11,028 nt of DNA from Bifidobacteriaceae bacterium (GCA_031279575.1 JAITIG010000075.1:1-11028), one strand, 5' to 3'; shown: positions 1 through 6,411, counted from the first letter of the stretch. Notes: generated by a model from the letters alone, not told the origin. Made by a program: numbers and translations.

Positions 1-173
1 GGGCCGTGGCCCGGGTCGCCCGCCTGGGCGCAGTGGCAGGCCGGCTTCCCGCAGCGCAGCCACTCCTCCTGGAACGAGCCGGGCGTGAACTCGGCGTGTT
101 CCCCCAGCCGCGCCGCCAAACGGGCGCGGGCCTCCTCCAACTCCTCGTCAGTCATCGTGGTCAGATCCGTCAC
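1..173 (-). CDS. DUF6788-like Cys-rich protein, N-terminal part (runs off the left edge)
   Basis: The reverse strand encodes at least 57 residues with no stop before the window edge. After an acidic helical start (residues 8-25, rich in E, A, R) comes the pattern GSF-EEW-RCGKPACHCAQ at about residues 32-50, then a GDPGHG turn. The CGKPxCxC cluster (Cys41, Cys46, Cys48) followed by a GHG turn is the signature I associate with DUF6788, a small family of unknown function often encoded next to transposases. I chose the GTG start at 173 because AAGGGG lies 9 nt upstream (183-188). The in-frame ATG at 155 has no visible ribosome binding site. A perfect palindrome (191-211) sits just upstream and could be its operator. 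The cysteines suggest metal binding, which is inference. No partner gene is visible because the gene is cut by the window edge. Confidence 0.6.
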   Translation of the reverse strand, partial: MTDLTTMTDEELEEARARLAARLGEHAEFTPGSFQEEWLRCGKPACHCAQAGDPGHG

Positions 174-190
174 AGCAGTTCACCCCTTGT

Positions 191-211
191 CTTAGATAGC
201 ACCTATCTAAG
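191..211. promoter_or_regulatory. Perfect 9-bp inverted repeat, candidate operator
   Basis: CTTAGATAG (191-199) and CTATCTAAG (203-211) are exact reverse complements around the 3-bp spacer CAC. The site lies 17 bp upstream of the GTG start at 173, where a repressor would block transcription. It is conspicuously A+T-rich for this genome. The outer TTAG...CTAA half-sites and the 19-bp core length recall DtxR/IdeR-type boxes, but the inner positions differ (about 12 of 19 match the consensus I remember). Another dimeric repressor is equally possible. Confidence 0.5.
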
Positions 212-252
212 GCTACCGCCGCAAACAGCCAAAACCCCTCAACGACACGAAA

Positions 253-411
253 ATGACTCACACCCCCCACGGACACGAGAAGGCGTTGAGCGGGTTCTAC
301 CAGGGGTGGGACACCACGGCGCATCGCTTCGGTGACGTGATCGGCGGCAGTTGTTCGGAATTTCCGAACAGTTGCCCCTTCCTCAGGGGGAGGTCAAGAA
401 GTCGGCGATGA
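253..411 (+). other. Possible small ORF or gene remnant, 52 codons
   Basis: An ATG at 253 opens 52 codons ending in TGA at 409-411. The first 32 codons have mostly G or C at the third position and encode MTHTPHGHEKALSGFYQGWD and a few more plausible residues. The last 20 codons run through the hairpin at 346-376 and into the end of metX, giving Cys/Ser/Arg-rich sequence that does not look like protein. There is no ribosome binding site before the ATG. I do not recognise it. It may be the 5' remnant of a lost gene, or chance. Confidence 0.15.
346..376. terminator. Hairpin just downstream of metX
   Basis: TGTTCGGAA (352-360) and TTCCGAACA (362-370) form a perfect inverted repeat around one T. 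GGCA (346-349) and TGCC (373-376) extend it beyond a 2-nt mismatch. Read on the minus strand it begins 6 nt after the metX stop codon, where a terminator should be. There is no U-tract on either strand, as is common for actinobacterial hairpin terminators. The near-perfect DNA symmetry means a protein-binding site is the alternative. Confidence 0.5.
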
Positions 412-1636
412 CTGGGGCCAGTTGGGCGAACTCGATCAGGAAACCGTCGTGGCCGTAGTCGGAGTGGACCAGATGCACCTGGTCGGTGGTCGGGATCGAA
501 GCCGCCAGCTCCTCGGATTCGTGGGGCAGATAGAGACGGTCCGAGTCGACCGCGACCACCAGGGCCCGGGCGCGGATGGCGCCCAGGGCGGCGGCAACGC
601 CGCCCCGGTCGCGGCCAACGTCATGGGCGCAAAGCGCCTCAGTCAGCGCGATGTAAGAATTGGCGTCGAAGCGGAGCGCCAATTTGGCGGCGTGATGCTC
701 CAAGTAGGAGGCGACCGCGTAGCGGCCGCCGCCGCCGAGCGGTTGTTCGCCGGATTGGGGCGCGGCCCCAAAGCGCCCCTCCAACTCCAGCGCCGAGCGG
801 TAAGTGGTGTGCGCGATCTGGCGGGCGATCCCAAGGCCGCCGTGCGGGCCCTGGCCATCGGGCTGGTCATAGTAATCGCCGCCCAAGAAATTCGGGTCGT
901 TGCGGATGGCGGACAACTGGGCGTGAGCCCAGGCGATCTGGTCGGCGCTGGACTTGGCGGTGGTGGCGATGGGCGCGATGCGCCGAACGCGCCCGGGCGC
1001 GGCGATGGCCCATTCCAGGACCCGCATCCCGCCCATGGAACCGCCAATGACCAGCGCGAACTGATTGATCCCGAGGGCGTCCGCCAGCGCCAACTCGACC
1101 CGGACCTGGTCGCGGACGGTGATGTACGGAAAGCGAGAGCCGTGGCGGCGCGGGCAGGCGGCATCGGACAAGCTTTCGACGGCCCCGGCGCCGGTCGCGG
1201 CTCCGGCGCCCGGCGGGACCACCAACGAGGCCGGGCCGGTGGTGCCCTGGCAGCCGCCCAAAACGTTGGGCGCCAGCACAAAGAAACGGTCGGTGTCGAC
1301 GGGCGCCCCCGGGCCAATCAGATCGGTCCACCAACCGGCTGTCGGGTGGCCGGGCCCGGCCGGGCCGCGGATGTGCGAATCGCCGGTCAGCGCGTGGAGC
1401 ACCAGGACGGCGTTGTCGCGGGCGGGATTGAGCGCGCCCCAGGTCTCGTAGGCGACGGTGACATCGATGAGCCCGCCGCGCTCCGGCCGGAACGGCCCGA
1501 CGCGGTGGAACTGGCGGTGGCCAACGGGATCGCCCTCCAGCCAGGCGCCGGTTGCGGGCACCAGCTGGCCCGGCTCGGGGGCGCGCCCCTCAAAACCAGG
1601 CTCAGCCGGCTCCACGCCCAAGGCGGTCATGCTCAC
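383..1636 (-). CDS. metX: Homoserine O-acetyltransferase MetX
   Basis: This alpha/beta-hydrolase-fold enzyme transfers acetyl from acetyl-CoA to L-homoserine in the cytoplasm, giving the O-acetylhomoserine used by MetY and by cystathionine gamma-synthase. The 417 residues contain YETWG (63-67), LHALTGDSH (80-88), the GGCQGTTGP loop (127-135), the nucleophile elbow GGSMGG with Ser200, the acid region DSDRLYLP with Asp366, and GHDGFL with His396, so the triad is complete. The protein is some 30-40 residues longer than usual. Part of this is a Gly/Ala-rich insertion at about 139-168, between the GTTGP loop and YITVRD. The GTG start overlaps the metY stop (GTGA, 1633-1636), which points to translational coupling. 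An ATG 6 nt further in (1628-1630) is the other candidate start. The enzyme could prefer succinyl-CoA, but pairing with metY favours acetyl-CoA. Confidence 0.93.
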   Translation of the reverse strand: MSMTALGVEPAEPGFEGRAPEPGQLVPATGAWLEGDPVGHRQFHRVGPFRPERGGLIDVTVAYETWGALNPARDNAVLVLHALTGDSHIRGPAGPGHPTAGWWTDLIGPGAPVDTDRFFVLAPNVLGGCQGTTGPASLVVPPGAGAATGAGAVESLSDAACPRRHGSRFPYITVRDQVRVELALADALGINQFALVIGGSMGGMRVLEWAIAAPGRVRRIAPIATTAKSSADQIAWAHAQLSAIRNDPNFLGGDYYDQPDGQGPHGGLGIARQIAHTTYRSALELEGRFGAAPQSGEQPLGGGGRYAVASYLEHHAAKLALRFDANSYIALTEALCAHDVGRDRGGVAAALGAIRARALVVAVDSDRLYLPHESEELAASIPTTDQVHLVHSDYGHDGFLIEFAQLAPVIADFLTSP

Positions 1637-2967
1637 GCGGCCGCGCCCCCGGCGGCCGCCCCGGCCGCCGCCGCGAAACCCAACTCCAAATCCGCCAAGA
1701 TGTCATCGATCCCCTCCAAGCCCACCGCCAGGCGGACCAACCCCGGGGTGACCGCGGACAGCGCCTGCTCCTCCGGGCTCAACTGCGAATGCGTGGTCGA
1801 GGCGGGGTGGATGACCAGCGAGCGCACGTCACCGATGTTAGCCACATTCGAATGCAGCTTCAGCGCCGAGACGAACGCCTGACCGGCCGGGGCGCCGCCC
1901 GCGACCTCGAAAGCCAGCACCGCGCCGGGCCCGCGCGGCGAATACTTCTGGGCCAAGGCGTGATACGGGCTGGACTCCAAGCCGGCGTAATGAACAGTCA
2001 GGACGCCGCTGTGCGCCTCCAACCAGCGCGCAACTTTGAGCGCGTTGTCCACATGGCGCTGCACCCGCAGCGACAGCGTCTCGATCCCCTGCGCCAGCAG
2101 GAAGGCGTTGAAGGGCGCGATGGCCGGGCCCAAGTCCCGCAACAACTGCGCGCGGACCTTGAGGATGAAGGACAGGTTGACGCCGAAGACCCCGTCCGGG
2201 CCGAAGGCCTCGCCGAAGACCAGGCCGTTGTAGGCCGGGTCGGGCGTGGTGAAGCCCGGGTATTTGCCGGCGGCGGCGTAGTCGAAGCGGCCGCCGTCCA
2301 CAATCGCCCCGGCGATCGAGTTGCCGTGCCCCCCGAGGTACTTGGTGGCGGAGTGAATCACCACGTCAGCCCCCCAATCGAGGGGTTTGATGAGGTAGGG
2401 GGTGGCGACCGTGTTGTCCACCAGCAGGGGCAGGCCGGCGCCGTGCGCCACGCCCGCGACCCCTTCGATGTCGAGCACGTCGGTCTTCGGGTTGGGGATG
2501 GTCTCGCCGAACAGTGCCTTGGTGTTGGGGCGGATGGCGGCGCGCCATTCGTCCAGGTCGGTGGGGTCTTCGACAAAGGTGGTGGTGATCCCGAAGCGCG
2601 GCAAGGTGTTGCGGAACAGCGAGTAGGTCCCGCCGTAGAGGGAGGCGGCGGAGACTATGTGGTCTCCGGTCCCGGCTATGTTCAGGATCGCCAGCGTGGT
2701 GGCGGCGGAGCCCGATGCCGTCAGCAGACCCCCAGCCCCGCCCTCCACGGCGGCGATCCGGTTTTCGACGACTTCCTGAGTCGGGTTGGTCAGCCGCGTG
2801 TAGATGGGGCCGAGTTCCTGCAGCGCGAAGCGCGCGGCGGCGGTGGCGGCGGACGGGAAGACGTAGGAGGTGGTTTGGAAGATCGGCAGGGCGCGGGCGC
2901 CGGTGCCCGGGTCTGGTTGTTGCCCGGCATGGATTTGCTTGGTTTCGAAGGACCAGTTCTGGCTCAT
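1633..2967 (-). CDS. metY: O-acetylhomoserine sulfhydrylase MetY (O-acetylhomoserine aminocarboxypropyltransferase)
   Basis: This cytoplasmic PLP enzyme of the Cys/Met-metabolism family replaces the acetyl group of O-acetylhomoserine with sulfide, making homocysteine directly. The 444-residue protein opens with WSFETKQIHAGQ and shows IYTRLTNPTQ (55-64), the PLP-phosphate region ASLYGGTYSLF (108-118), VDNTVATPYL (183-192) and the Schiff-base motif HSATKYLGGHG with Lys209. Length matches the MetY subgroup (about 430-440) rather than the shorter MetB/MetC (about 390). The ATG at 2967 is chosen because AGGAG lies 7 nt upstream; an in-frame extension to 3009 has no such site. The C-terminus ends in a low-complexity Ala/Gly tail of about 15 residues, probably dispensable. 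It is the first gene of the operon with metX. The leader upstream holds possible control elements. Confidence 0.94.
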   Translation of the reverse strand: MSQNWSFETKQIHAGQQPDPGTGARALPIFQTTSYVFPSAATAAARFALQELGPIYTRLTNPTQEVVENRIAAVEGGAGGLLTASGSAATTLAILNIAGTGDHIVSAASLYGGTYSLFRNTLPRFGITTTFVEDPTDLDEWRAAIRPNTKALFGETIPNPKTDVLDIEGVAGVAHGAGLPLLVDNTVATPYLIKPLDWGADVVIHSATKYLGGHGNSIAGAIVDGGRFDYAAAGKYPGFTTPDPAYNGLVFGEAFGPDGVFGVNLSFILKVRAQLLRDLGPAIAPFNAFLLAQGIETLSLRVQRHVDNALKVARWLEAHSGVLTVHYAGLESSPYHALAQKYSPRGPGAVLAFEVAGGAPAGQAFVSALKLHSNVANIGDVRSLVIHPASTTHSQLSPEEQALSAVTPGLVRLAVGLEGIDDILADLELGFAAAAGAAAGGAAA

Positions 2968-3106
2968 TGTTTTCTCCTGGCGTGGTTGGTGTTGGCTGGG
3001 ACCGCGCACGGCCGGAGGGCGCGCCGCGCCTGGCCTCAGCCAAACGAGAATTGGGCGCCCGGCGCCTGAATCGCCCGGATCTGGTCTTGGGCCTGGATCA
3101 CGGCGG

Positions 3107-3143
3107 GTCGAACGTGCGCTGGAGCTTCAGCCGCACATTCGAC
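3107..3143 (-). promoter_or_regulatory. Strong hairpin in the metY leader
   Basis: GTCGAACGTGCG (3107-3118) faces CGCACATTCGAC (3132-3143), followed inward by CTG/CAG pairs and a 6-nt loop, with one bulged base. Read on the minus strand, the single mismatch becomes a U-G wobble, giving about 15 pairs. That favours an RNA element of the metY transcript. The plus-strand reading has an internal C/A mismatch but is followed by GATTTTG, so a plus-strand terminator or a DNA operator cannot be excluded. No plus-strand gene lies just upstream to be terminated. Confidence 0.45.
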
Positions 3144-3153
3144 GATTTTGCAT
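3127..3153 (-). CDS. Possible leader peptide MQNRRMCG upstream of metY
   Basis: An ATG at 3153 opens eight codons (MQNRRMCG) and then TGA. There is no ribosome binding site, but the ATG lies 6 nt after the predicted -10 box, where transcription would start, so the ORF could be translated leaderless. Leaderless translation is common in actinobacteria. The peptide has an internal Met and a Cys, the products of the pathway, and its 3' half lies inside the hairpin at 3107-3143. Cys-containing leader ORFs upstream of sulfur genes are known in actinobacteria. That this one works in attenuation is inference from position, and it is short enough to be chance. Confidence 0.25.
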   Translation of the reverse strand: MQNRRMCG

Positions 3154-3159
3154 GAGCCA

Positions 3160-3187
3160 AGGGTAGGGCCCCGGCCGCCCTTTGCAA
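3160..3187 (-). promoter_or_regulatory. Candidate metY-metX promoter
   Basis: On the minus strand TTGCAA (3187-3182) and TACCCT (3165-3160) are separated by 16 bp and match the TTGnnA and TAnnnT patterns of actinobacterial housekeeping promoters. Transcription would start near 3153-3154, leaving a leader of about 185 nt before metY. No transcript data are available to confirm it. Confidence 0.4.
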
Positions 3188-3193
3188 ACCCGT

Positions 3194-3208
3194 TCTCACA
3201 TTCTGAGA
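3194..3208. promoter_or_regulatory. Short inverted repeat upstream of the metY promoter
   Basis: TCTCA (3194-3198) and TGAGA (3204-3208) are exact reverse complements 5 bp apart, just upstream of the candidate -35 box of metY. It is placed as an activator or regulator site would be, and could also serve divergent bcp. Short arms mean chance is a real possibility. Confidence 0.25.
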
Positions 3209-3306
3209 CGCGGGCGGGGTTGGGCCGGCGGCGGTCCCGGCGGGAGCCTGGCGCGGCGTAGGACAATGGCATGGAACAACCCTGGCCATGAAGGAGGATA
3301 AAGCCG

Positions 3307-3786
3307 ATGGCACAGTTGAAGGTGGGCGACGTCGCCCCCGATTTCACCCTCGAGACCGACCACCGCCACCCCCTGAGACTCTCGTCGCTGCAGGGGCGCA
3401 AGGTCATCCTGTATGTCTACCCGGCCGCGATGACGCCCGGCTGCACCCTTGAGGCGCAGGATTTCCGTGACGCTCACAAGGACTTTGACCAGGCCGGATA
3501 CACGATCCTCGGCATCTCGCCGGATCCTGTGGACAAGAACGCGGACTTCGCGGCCAAGATGAAGCTGCCGTTCGAGTTGATCTCTGACCCGGACCACAAG
3601 GTGCTTGAGGCCTACAGCGCCTGGGGCGAGAAGGAGGCCTTCGGCCGCATGACCGTTGGCGTCATCCGTTCGACCTTCGTCATTGGCGCCGATGGGCGCG
3701 TCGAGTCGGCCGAATATGGCGTCAAGGCCGCCGGCCACGTGGAGCGCCTGGCGGAGGCCTTGGGCGTGGAGTTGTCAGGGTTGTGA
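3307..3786 (+). CDS. bcp: Thiol peroxidase, Bcp/PrxQ-type peroxiredoxin
   Basis: This cytoplasmic peroxiredoxin reduces hydrogen peroxide and organic hydroperoxides using thioredoxin or another thiol. The 159-residue protein has the normal length. It begins LKVGDVAPDFTLETD, then VILYVYPAAMTPGCT with the peroxidatic Cys46, GISPDPVDKNADFAAKMKLPFELISD (about 74-99), and a C-terminal STFVIGADGRV strand. In most Bcp/PrxQ proteins a resolving Cys follows five residues later (TPGCTxEAC). Here that position is Gln51 and there is no other cysteine, so this is a 1-Cys type needing an external thiol. The usual PKD before TPGC is PAAM. The ATG at 3307 is set by AAGGAGG 9 nt upstream. The gene diverges from metY. 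Confidence 0.93.
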   Translation: MAQLKVGDVAPDFTLETDHRHPLRLSSLQGRKVILYVYPAAMTPGCTLEAQDFRDAHKDFDQAGYTILGISPDPVDKNADFAAKMKLPFELISDPDHKVLEAYSAWGEKEAFGRMTVGVIRSTFVIGADGRVESAEYGVKAAGHVERLAEALGVELSGL

Positions 3787-3791
3787 CGGGC

Positions 3792-3817
3792 GGCGTCGGG
3801 CGTCCGCGCCCGATGCC
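3792..3817. terminator. Terminator-like hairpin after bcp
   Basis: GGCGTCGGGCG (3792-3802) pairs with CGCCCGATGCC (3807-3817) across a 4-nt TCCG loop, with one G-U pair on the plus strand. It starts 5 nt after the bcp stop codon. No U-tract follows. It also lies between convergent genes and may stop the minus-strand lyase transcript. Confidence 0.6.
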
Positions 3818-3870
3818 GTGCGCTCGCCCGCCGCTGGGCCGTTCAGTTGGTGGCGGCGGCGGTTGGCGCC

Positions 3871-3965
3871 AGCTGGTCGAGGGCGCGGGCCAAGACCGCG
3901 TGCGAGGCTAGGGCGCGAGGGCGCCGGCAAGCTGGTCGAGGGCGCGAGCCAAGACCGCGCGCGAG
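3871..3965. repeat. Direct repeat covering the 3' end of the C-S lyase gene
   Basis: Two 36-nt copies, 3871-3906 and 3930-3965, match at 34 positions and begin 59 nt apart. The right copy encodes the last part of the lyase (AVLARALDQLA). The left copy lies just past its TAG stop and encodes the same peptide in a different frame, which continues as PTAAATN to its own stop at 3843-3845. This looks like a fairly recent partial tandem duplication that replaced the old C-terminus. Confidence 0.75.
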
Positions 3966-5080
3966 ACGGCGGCGTTCAGGCGCTGGAAACCGGCGCCGGA
4001 GGCGCCGAAGGACTCGCCGGGGCTCAGCCACAGGCGAGCGCGCTCAACCACCAAGCGGCGCAGCCCAGCCGTGTCCAAGCCCAGCCCCCGGAAATCCAAC
4101 CAGGCCAGATAGGTTCCCTGGGGCGGGCGGAAAACCACCCCCGGCAAGCCGCCGCCGGCGGCCCGCTCCCCGATCAGCGCCAAATTCGCGCCCAAATAAG
4201 CCACCAGATCATCGACCCAGGCGTCGCAAGCGCCGCCATAAGCCGCCTCGCACGCCACCAAACCAGCAGCCGGATGCTGGCTCAACCCCTGGGCGGCGTA
4301 GGCGGCGATCAAACGCGCGCGCGCGGCCGCGTCCGGCGCGAACACGTTCGCCAACTGCAACCCCGCCAAATTGAACGTCTTCGACGGCGCCGTGCAGGTC
4401 ACAGTCACAGCCGCGACAGCCGGGTCGAGGGCGGCTGTGACCAGATGACGGGCGCCCGGATGGACGAAGTCGGCGTGGACCTCGTCAGAGATGATGAGCA
4501 CCCCGTGACGCAGGCAGATCGCCGCCAGGCGCTCCAACTCCGCCCGCGACCAGACCCGCCCCACCGGGTTGTGCGGCGAGCACAAAATGAACGCCTCAGC
4601 CCCGGCCGCCAACGCCTCGAACTGGTCGAAGTCGATCTCATAGCCGCCCGGCCCCTCCACCAGCGGGTTCTCCAGCAGGCGGCGGCCCGTGGCCCGGACC
4701 GCCTCAAAAAACGGCGGGTAAACCGGCGGCTGGATGATGACCCCCGCGCCGGGCTGCGTCAACGCGCTCAACGCCAAGTAAATGGCATGGACCAGCCCGC
4801 GTGTCAAAACGGCCAGCGCCGGATCCGGCGCCCAACCGTGGCGGCGCTGAAACCACCCGCCCACGGCCCGCCAATAGGCGTCGGTCGGGATCGAATAGCC
4901 GAAGATCCCGTGCCGGACGCGCTCAGCCAGCGCCTCGCGGACTGCGGGAGGAGCGGGAAAGGCCATGTCAGCGACCCACAACGGCACGGCATCGGGCGGC
5001 AAACCGTGCCCCTCCCGGTCGAGCGCCAACGCGCCCGTGCCCTCGCGCGAAACCTCCACATCGAAAACTGAACCGGCCAC
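3908..5080 (-). CDS. MalY/PatB-family C-S lyase (cystathionine beta-lyase-type aminotransferase)
   Basis: This fold-type I PLP enzyme probably cleaves the C-S bond of cystathionine (giving homocysteine, pyruvate and ammonia) or of other cysteine S-conjugates. The 390 residues, normal for the family, show LWVADMAFPAPPAV (34-47), YSIPTDAYW (62-70), IIQPPVYPPFF (115-125), SPHNPVGRVW (168-177), ISDEVHADF (197-205) and SKTFNLAGLQLA with the Schiff-base Lys234. The GTG at 5080 is chosen because AGGA lies 7 nt upstream, overlapping the TAG of the preceding trans-sulfuration gene; frames extending to 5218 lie inside that gene. The 4-nt gap implies one operon and coupled translation. The C-terminal residues come from a locally duplicated segment and differ from the likely ancestral tail. 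Related proteins include B. subtilis PatB and C. glutamicum AecD; substrate preference cannot be read from sequence. Confidence 0.88.
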   Translation of the reverse strand: MAGSVFDVEVSREGTGALALDREGHGLPPDAVPLWVADMAFPAPPAVREALAERVRHGIFGYSIPTDAYWRAVGGWFQRRHGWAPDPALAVLTRGLVHAIYLALSALTQPGAGVIIQPPVYPPFFEAVRATGRRLLENPLVEGPGGYEIDFDQFEALAAGAEAFILCSPHNPVGRVWSRAELERLAAICLRHGVLIISDEVHADFVHPGARHLVTAALDPAVAAVTVTCTAPSKTFNLAGLQLANVFAPDAAARARLIAAYAAQGLSQHPAAGLVACEAAYGGACDAWVDDLVAYLGANLALIGERAAGGGLPGVVFRPPQGTYLAWLDFRGLGLDTAGLRRLVVERARLWLSPGESFGASGAGFQRLNAAVSRAVLARALDQLAGALAP

Positions 5081-5084
5081 CCGT

Positions 5085-6266
5085 CTATCCTGCCCGGCCC
5101 GCCCCCCTGGCCGCCACTTCGGGCGCCGGCGCCGGGGCGGGAGCCAAGGCCGCCTCGAGGTCCGCGACCAGGTCGCGCGGGTCCTCCAGGCCCACGGACA
5201 GGCGCAACAAGGTCTCATCGATCCCGAGTTCGCGGCGCTGCGCCTCCGGAACCTCGGCGTGGGTCTGGGTCAACGGGTAGGTGACCAGCGACTCCGCGCC
5301 GCCCAGCGACTCCGCGAACTGGATGACCCGGACCGACGCCAGCAAGCGGTGGGCGGCCGCCTGGTCGGCCACCCGGAACGAGATCATGGCGCCGTGCCCG
5401 CTGGCCTGGCGCAGGGAGACGGCCCGGCCGGGATGCGAGGGCAGGCCGGGGTAGTGGACGGCGCGCACGGCCGGGTGGCCCGCCAGCCAGTTCGCCAACA
5501 ACCCCGCCGATGCCGTCTGCCTCTCCAGGCGCACAGCCAGCGTTTTCAGCCCCCTCGCCACCAGCCAGGCGTCGAATGGCGCCAGCGGGGCGCCAAGTGT
5601 GGCGCGCAGCGCCCCGATCCGGTCCGCCAGGGTCAGATCGCGGACCACCACCACACCGGCCAGCGTGTCATTGTGACCCGCCAGGTACTTGGTGGCGGAG
5701 TGGACCACGATGTCCGCGCCCAATTCCAGCGGGCGCTGGAAATACGGTGTCAGGAAGGTGTTATCGACTATCAGGAGCGCGTTGGCGGCGTGGGCCGCCC
5801 TCGCGGCGGCCTCGATGTCCACAACATGCATCATGGGGTTGGTCGGGGTCTCCACGAAGACGGCAGCCGTGCGCGGCGTGATGGCTTTGGCGATGTCCTC
5901 CGCCCCGCCCGCGCGGGTGAAACTGAGCCCGTTCTTCGCGGACACGTCCGCGAACAGGCGGTGGGTGCCGCCGTAAACATCGGCGCTGACCACCAGGTGA
6001 TCGCCGGGGGCGAAGAGCTCTGCCACGGTGGCGATGGCGGCCATGCCGGATGTGAAGGCGAAGGCGGCGGCCCCGGATTCAAGCGACGCCATTGTCGCCT
6101 CGAGCGCGCTGCGGGTGGGGTTGATGGTGCGGGTGTAGTCGAAGCCGGTCGATTGGCCAACCCCCGGGTGGGCGAAGGTGGCGGTCTGATAAATGGCCCC
6201 GGCGATGGCGCCGGTGTGGTCTGGGGCTGGCCCGGCGCCGTGGATACATCGGGTCGAGAGGTGCAT
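5085..6266 (-). CDS. Trans-sulfuration PLP enzyme (cystathionine gamma-synthase / beta-lyase family)
   Basis: The protein belongs to the Cys/Met-metabolism PLP family and acts in the cytoplasm. Its 393 residues contain FDYTRTINPTRSALE (42-56), the phosphate-binding SADVYGGTHRLF (94-105), VETPTNPMMHVVDI (138-151), IVDNTFLTPYF (166-176) and the Schiff-base motif HSATKYLAGHNDTLAG with Lys193. Length fits MetB/MetC rather than MetY. The ATG at 6266 is preceded by AAGGA at 9 nt; an upstream in-frame ATG (MTSHPP) lacks a site. The gene ends 4 nt before a MalY-type beta-lyase, so the simplest reading is that this is the gamma-synthase (MetB) using O-acetylhomoserine from MetX. A beta-lyase or gamma-lyase role cannot be excluded. 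The C-terminus carries an Ala/Pro run (APAPAPAPEVAARG), which looks like a disordered tail. Confidence 0.88.
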   Translation of the reverse strand: MHLSTRCIHGAGPAPDHTGAIAGAIYQTATFAHPGVGQSTGFDYTRTINPTRSALEATMASLESGAAAFAFTSGMAAIATVAELFAPGDHLVVSADVYGGTHRLFADVSAKNGLSFTRAGGAEDIAKAITPRTAAVFVETPTNPMMHVVDIEAAARAAHAANALLIVDNTFLTPYFQRPLELGADIVVHSATKYLAGHNDTLAGVVVVRDLTLADRIGALRATLGAPLAPFDAWLVARGLKTLAVRLERQTASAGLLANWLAGHPAVRAVHYPGLPSHPGRAVSLRQASGHGAMISFRVADQAAAHRLLASVRVIQFAESLGGAESLVTYPLTQTHAEVPEAQRRELGIDETLLRLSVGLEDPRDLVADLEAALAPAPAPAPEVAARGAGRAG

Positions 6267-6365
6267 GATCTGGGATCCTTGTGTTGCGCGGTCTGGCGGA
6301 TGGCTGGTCATTGGCGCGCGCCGCGCCGCCTGCGGGGGCTCGGTGGCGCCCTCGGCCGCGGCTCT

Positions 6366-6411
6366 AATGCGGCGCGCTGAAGCGCATTCGTTGGTGCCCG
6401 GGGGCGCCAAC
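6366..6411. promoter_or_regulatory. Two adjacent palindromes upstream of the trans-sulfuration operon
   Basis: The first inverted repeat has arms AATGCG (6366-6371) and CGCATT (6383-6388), with GCGCT/AGCGC nested inside. The second has arms GTTGGTGCCC (6390-6399) and GGGCGCCAAC (6402-6411), with one mismatch and a 2-bp centre. They are almost contiguous and about 100-145 bp upstream of the start at 6266, a usual place for an operator pair. The second forms a wobble-paired stem only on the plus strand, so DNA binding is more likely than an RNA role in the minus-strand operon. Confidence 0.35.

Larger units (their letters stand above)
2968..3306. other. Divergent metY / bcp intergenic region
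   Basis: These 339 nt separate two divergent genes. On the minus strand I see an inverted repeat (3194-3208), a promoter-like pair (3160-3187), a mini-ORF (3127-3153) and a hairpin (3107-3143), then about 135 nt of G+C-rich leader before the metY ribosome binding site. On the plus strand the only clear signal is AAGGAGG (3291-3297), 9 nt before the bcp start. I looked for the conserved cores of SAM-I and SAM-IV riboswitches in the metY leader and did not find them. Longer reading frames cross this region (3036-3407 minus, 2715-3155 plus), but neither looks like protein. Confidence 0.5.

Noticed and set aside
422..1882. 486-codon plus-strand ORF opposite metX
   Set aside because: It is an antisense frame kept open by high G+C. 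Its translation is low complexity, while the minus strand encodes a complete MetX with its catalytic triad.
3036..3407. 123-codon minus-strand ORF across the metY/bcp gap
   Set aside because: It overlaps the 5' end of bcp, has no ribosome binding site and resembles no family. Its end (AIQAPGAQFSFG) looked protein-like but nothing else supports it.
3656..6380. Two 471-codon plus-strand ORFs opposite the two PLP-enzyme genes
   Set aside because: Both are antisense shadows rich in Arg, Gln and Pro. The minus strand carries full PLP-enzyme motifs.
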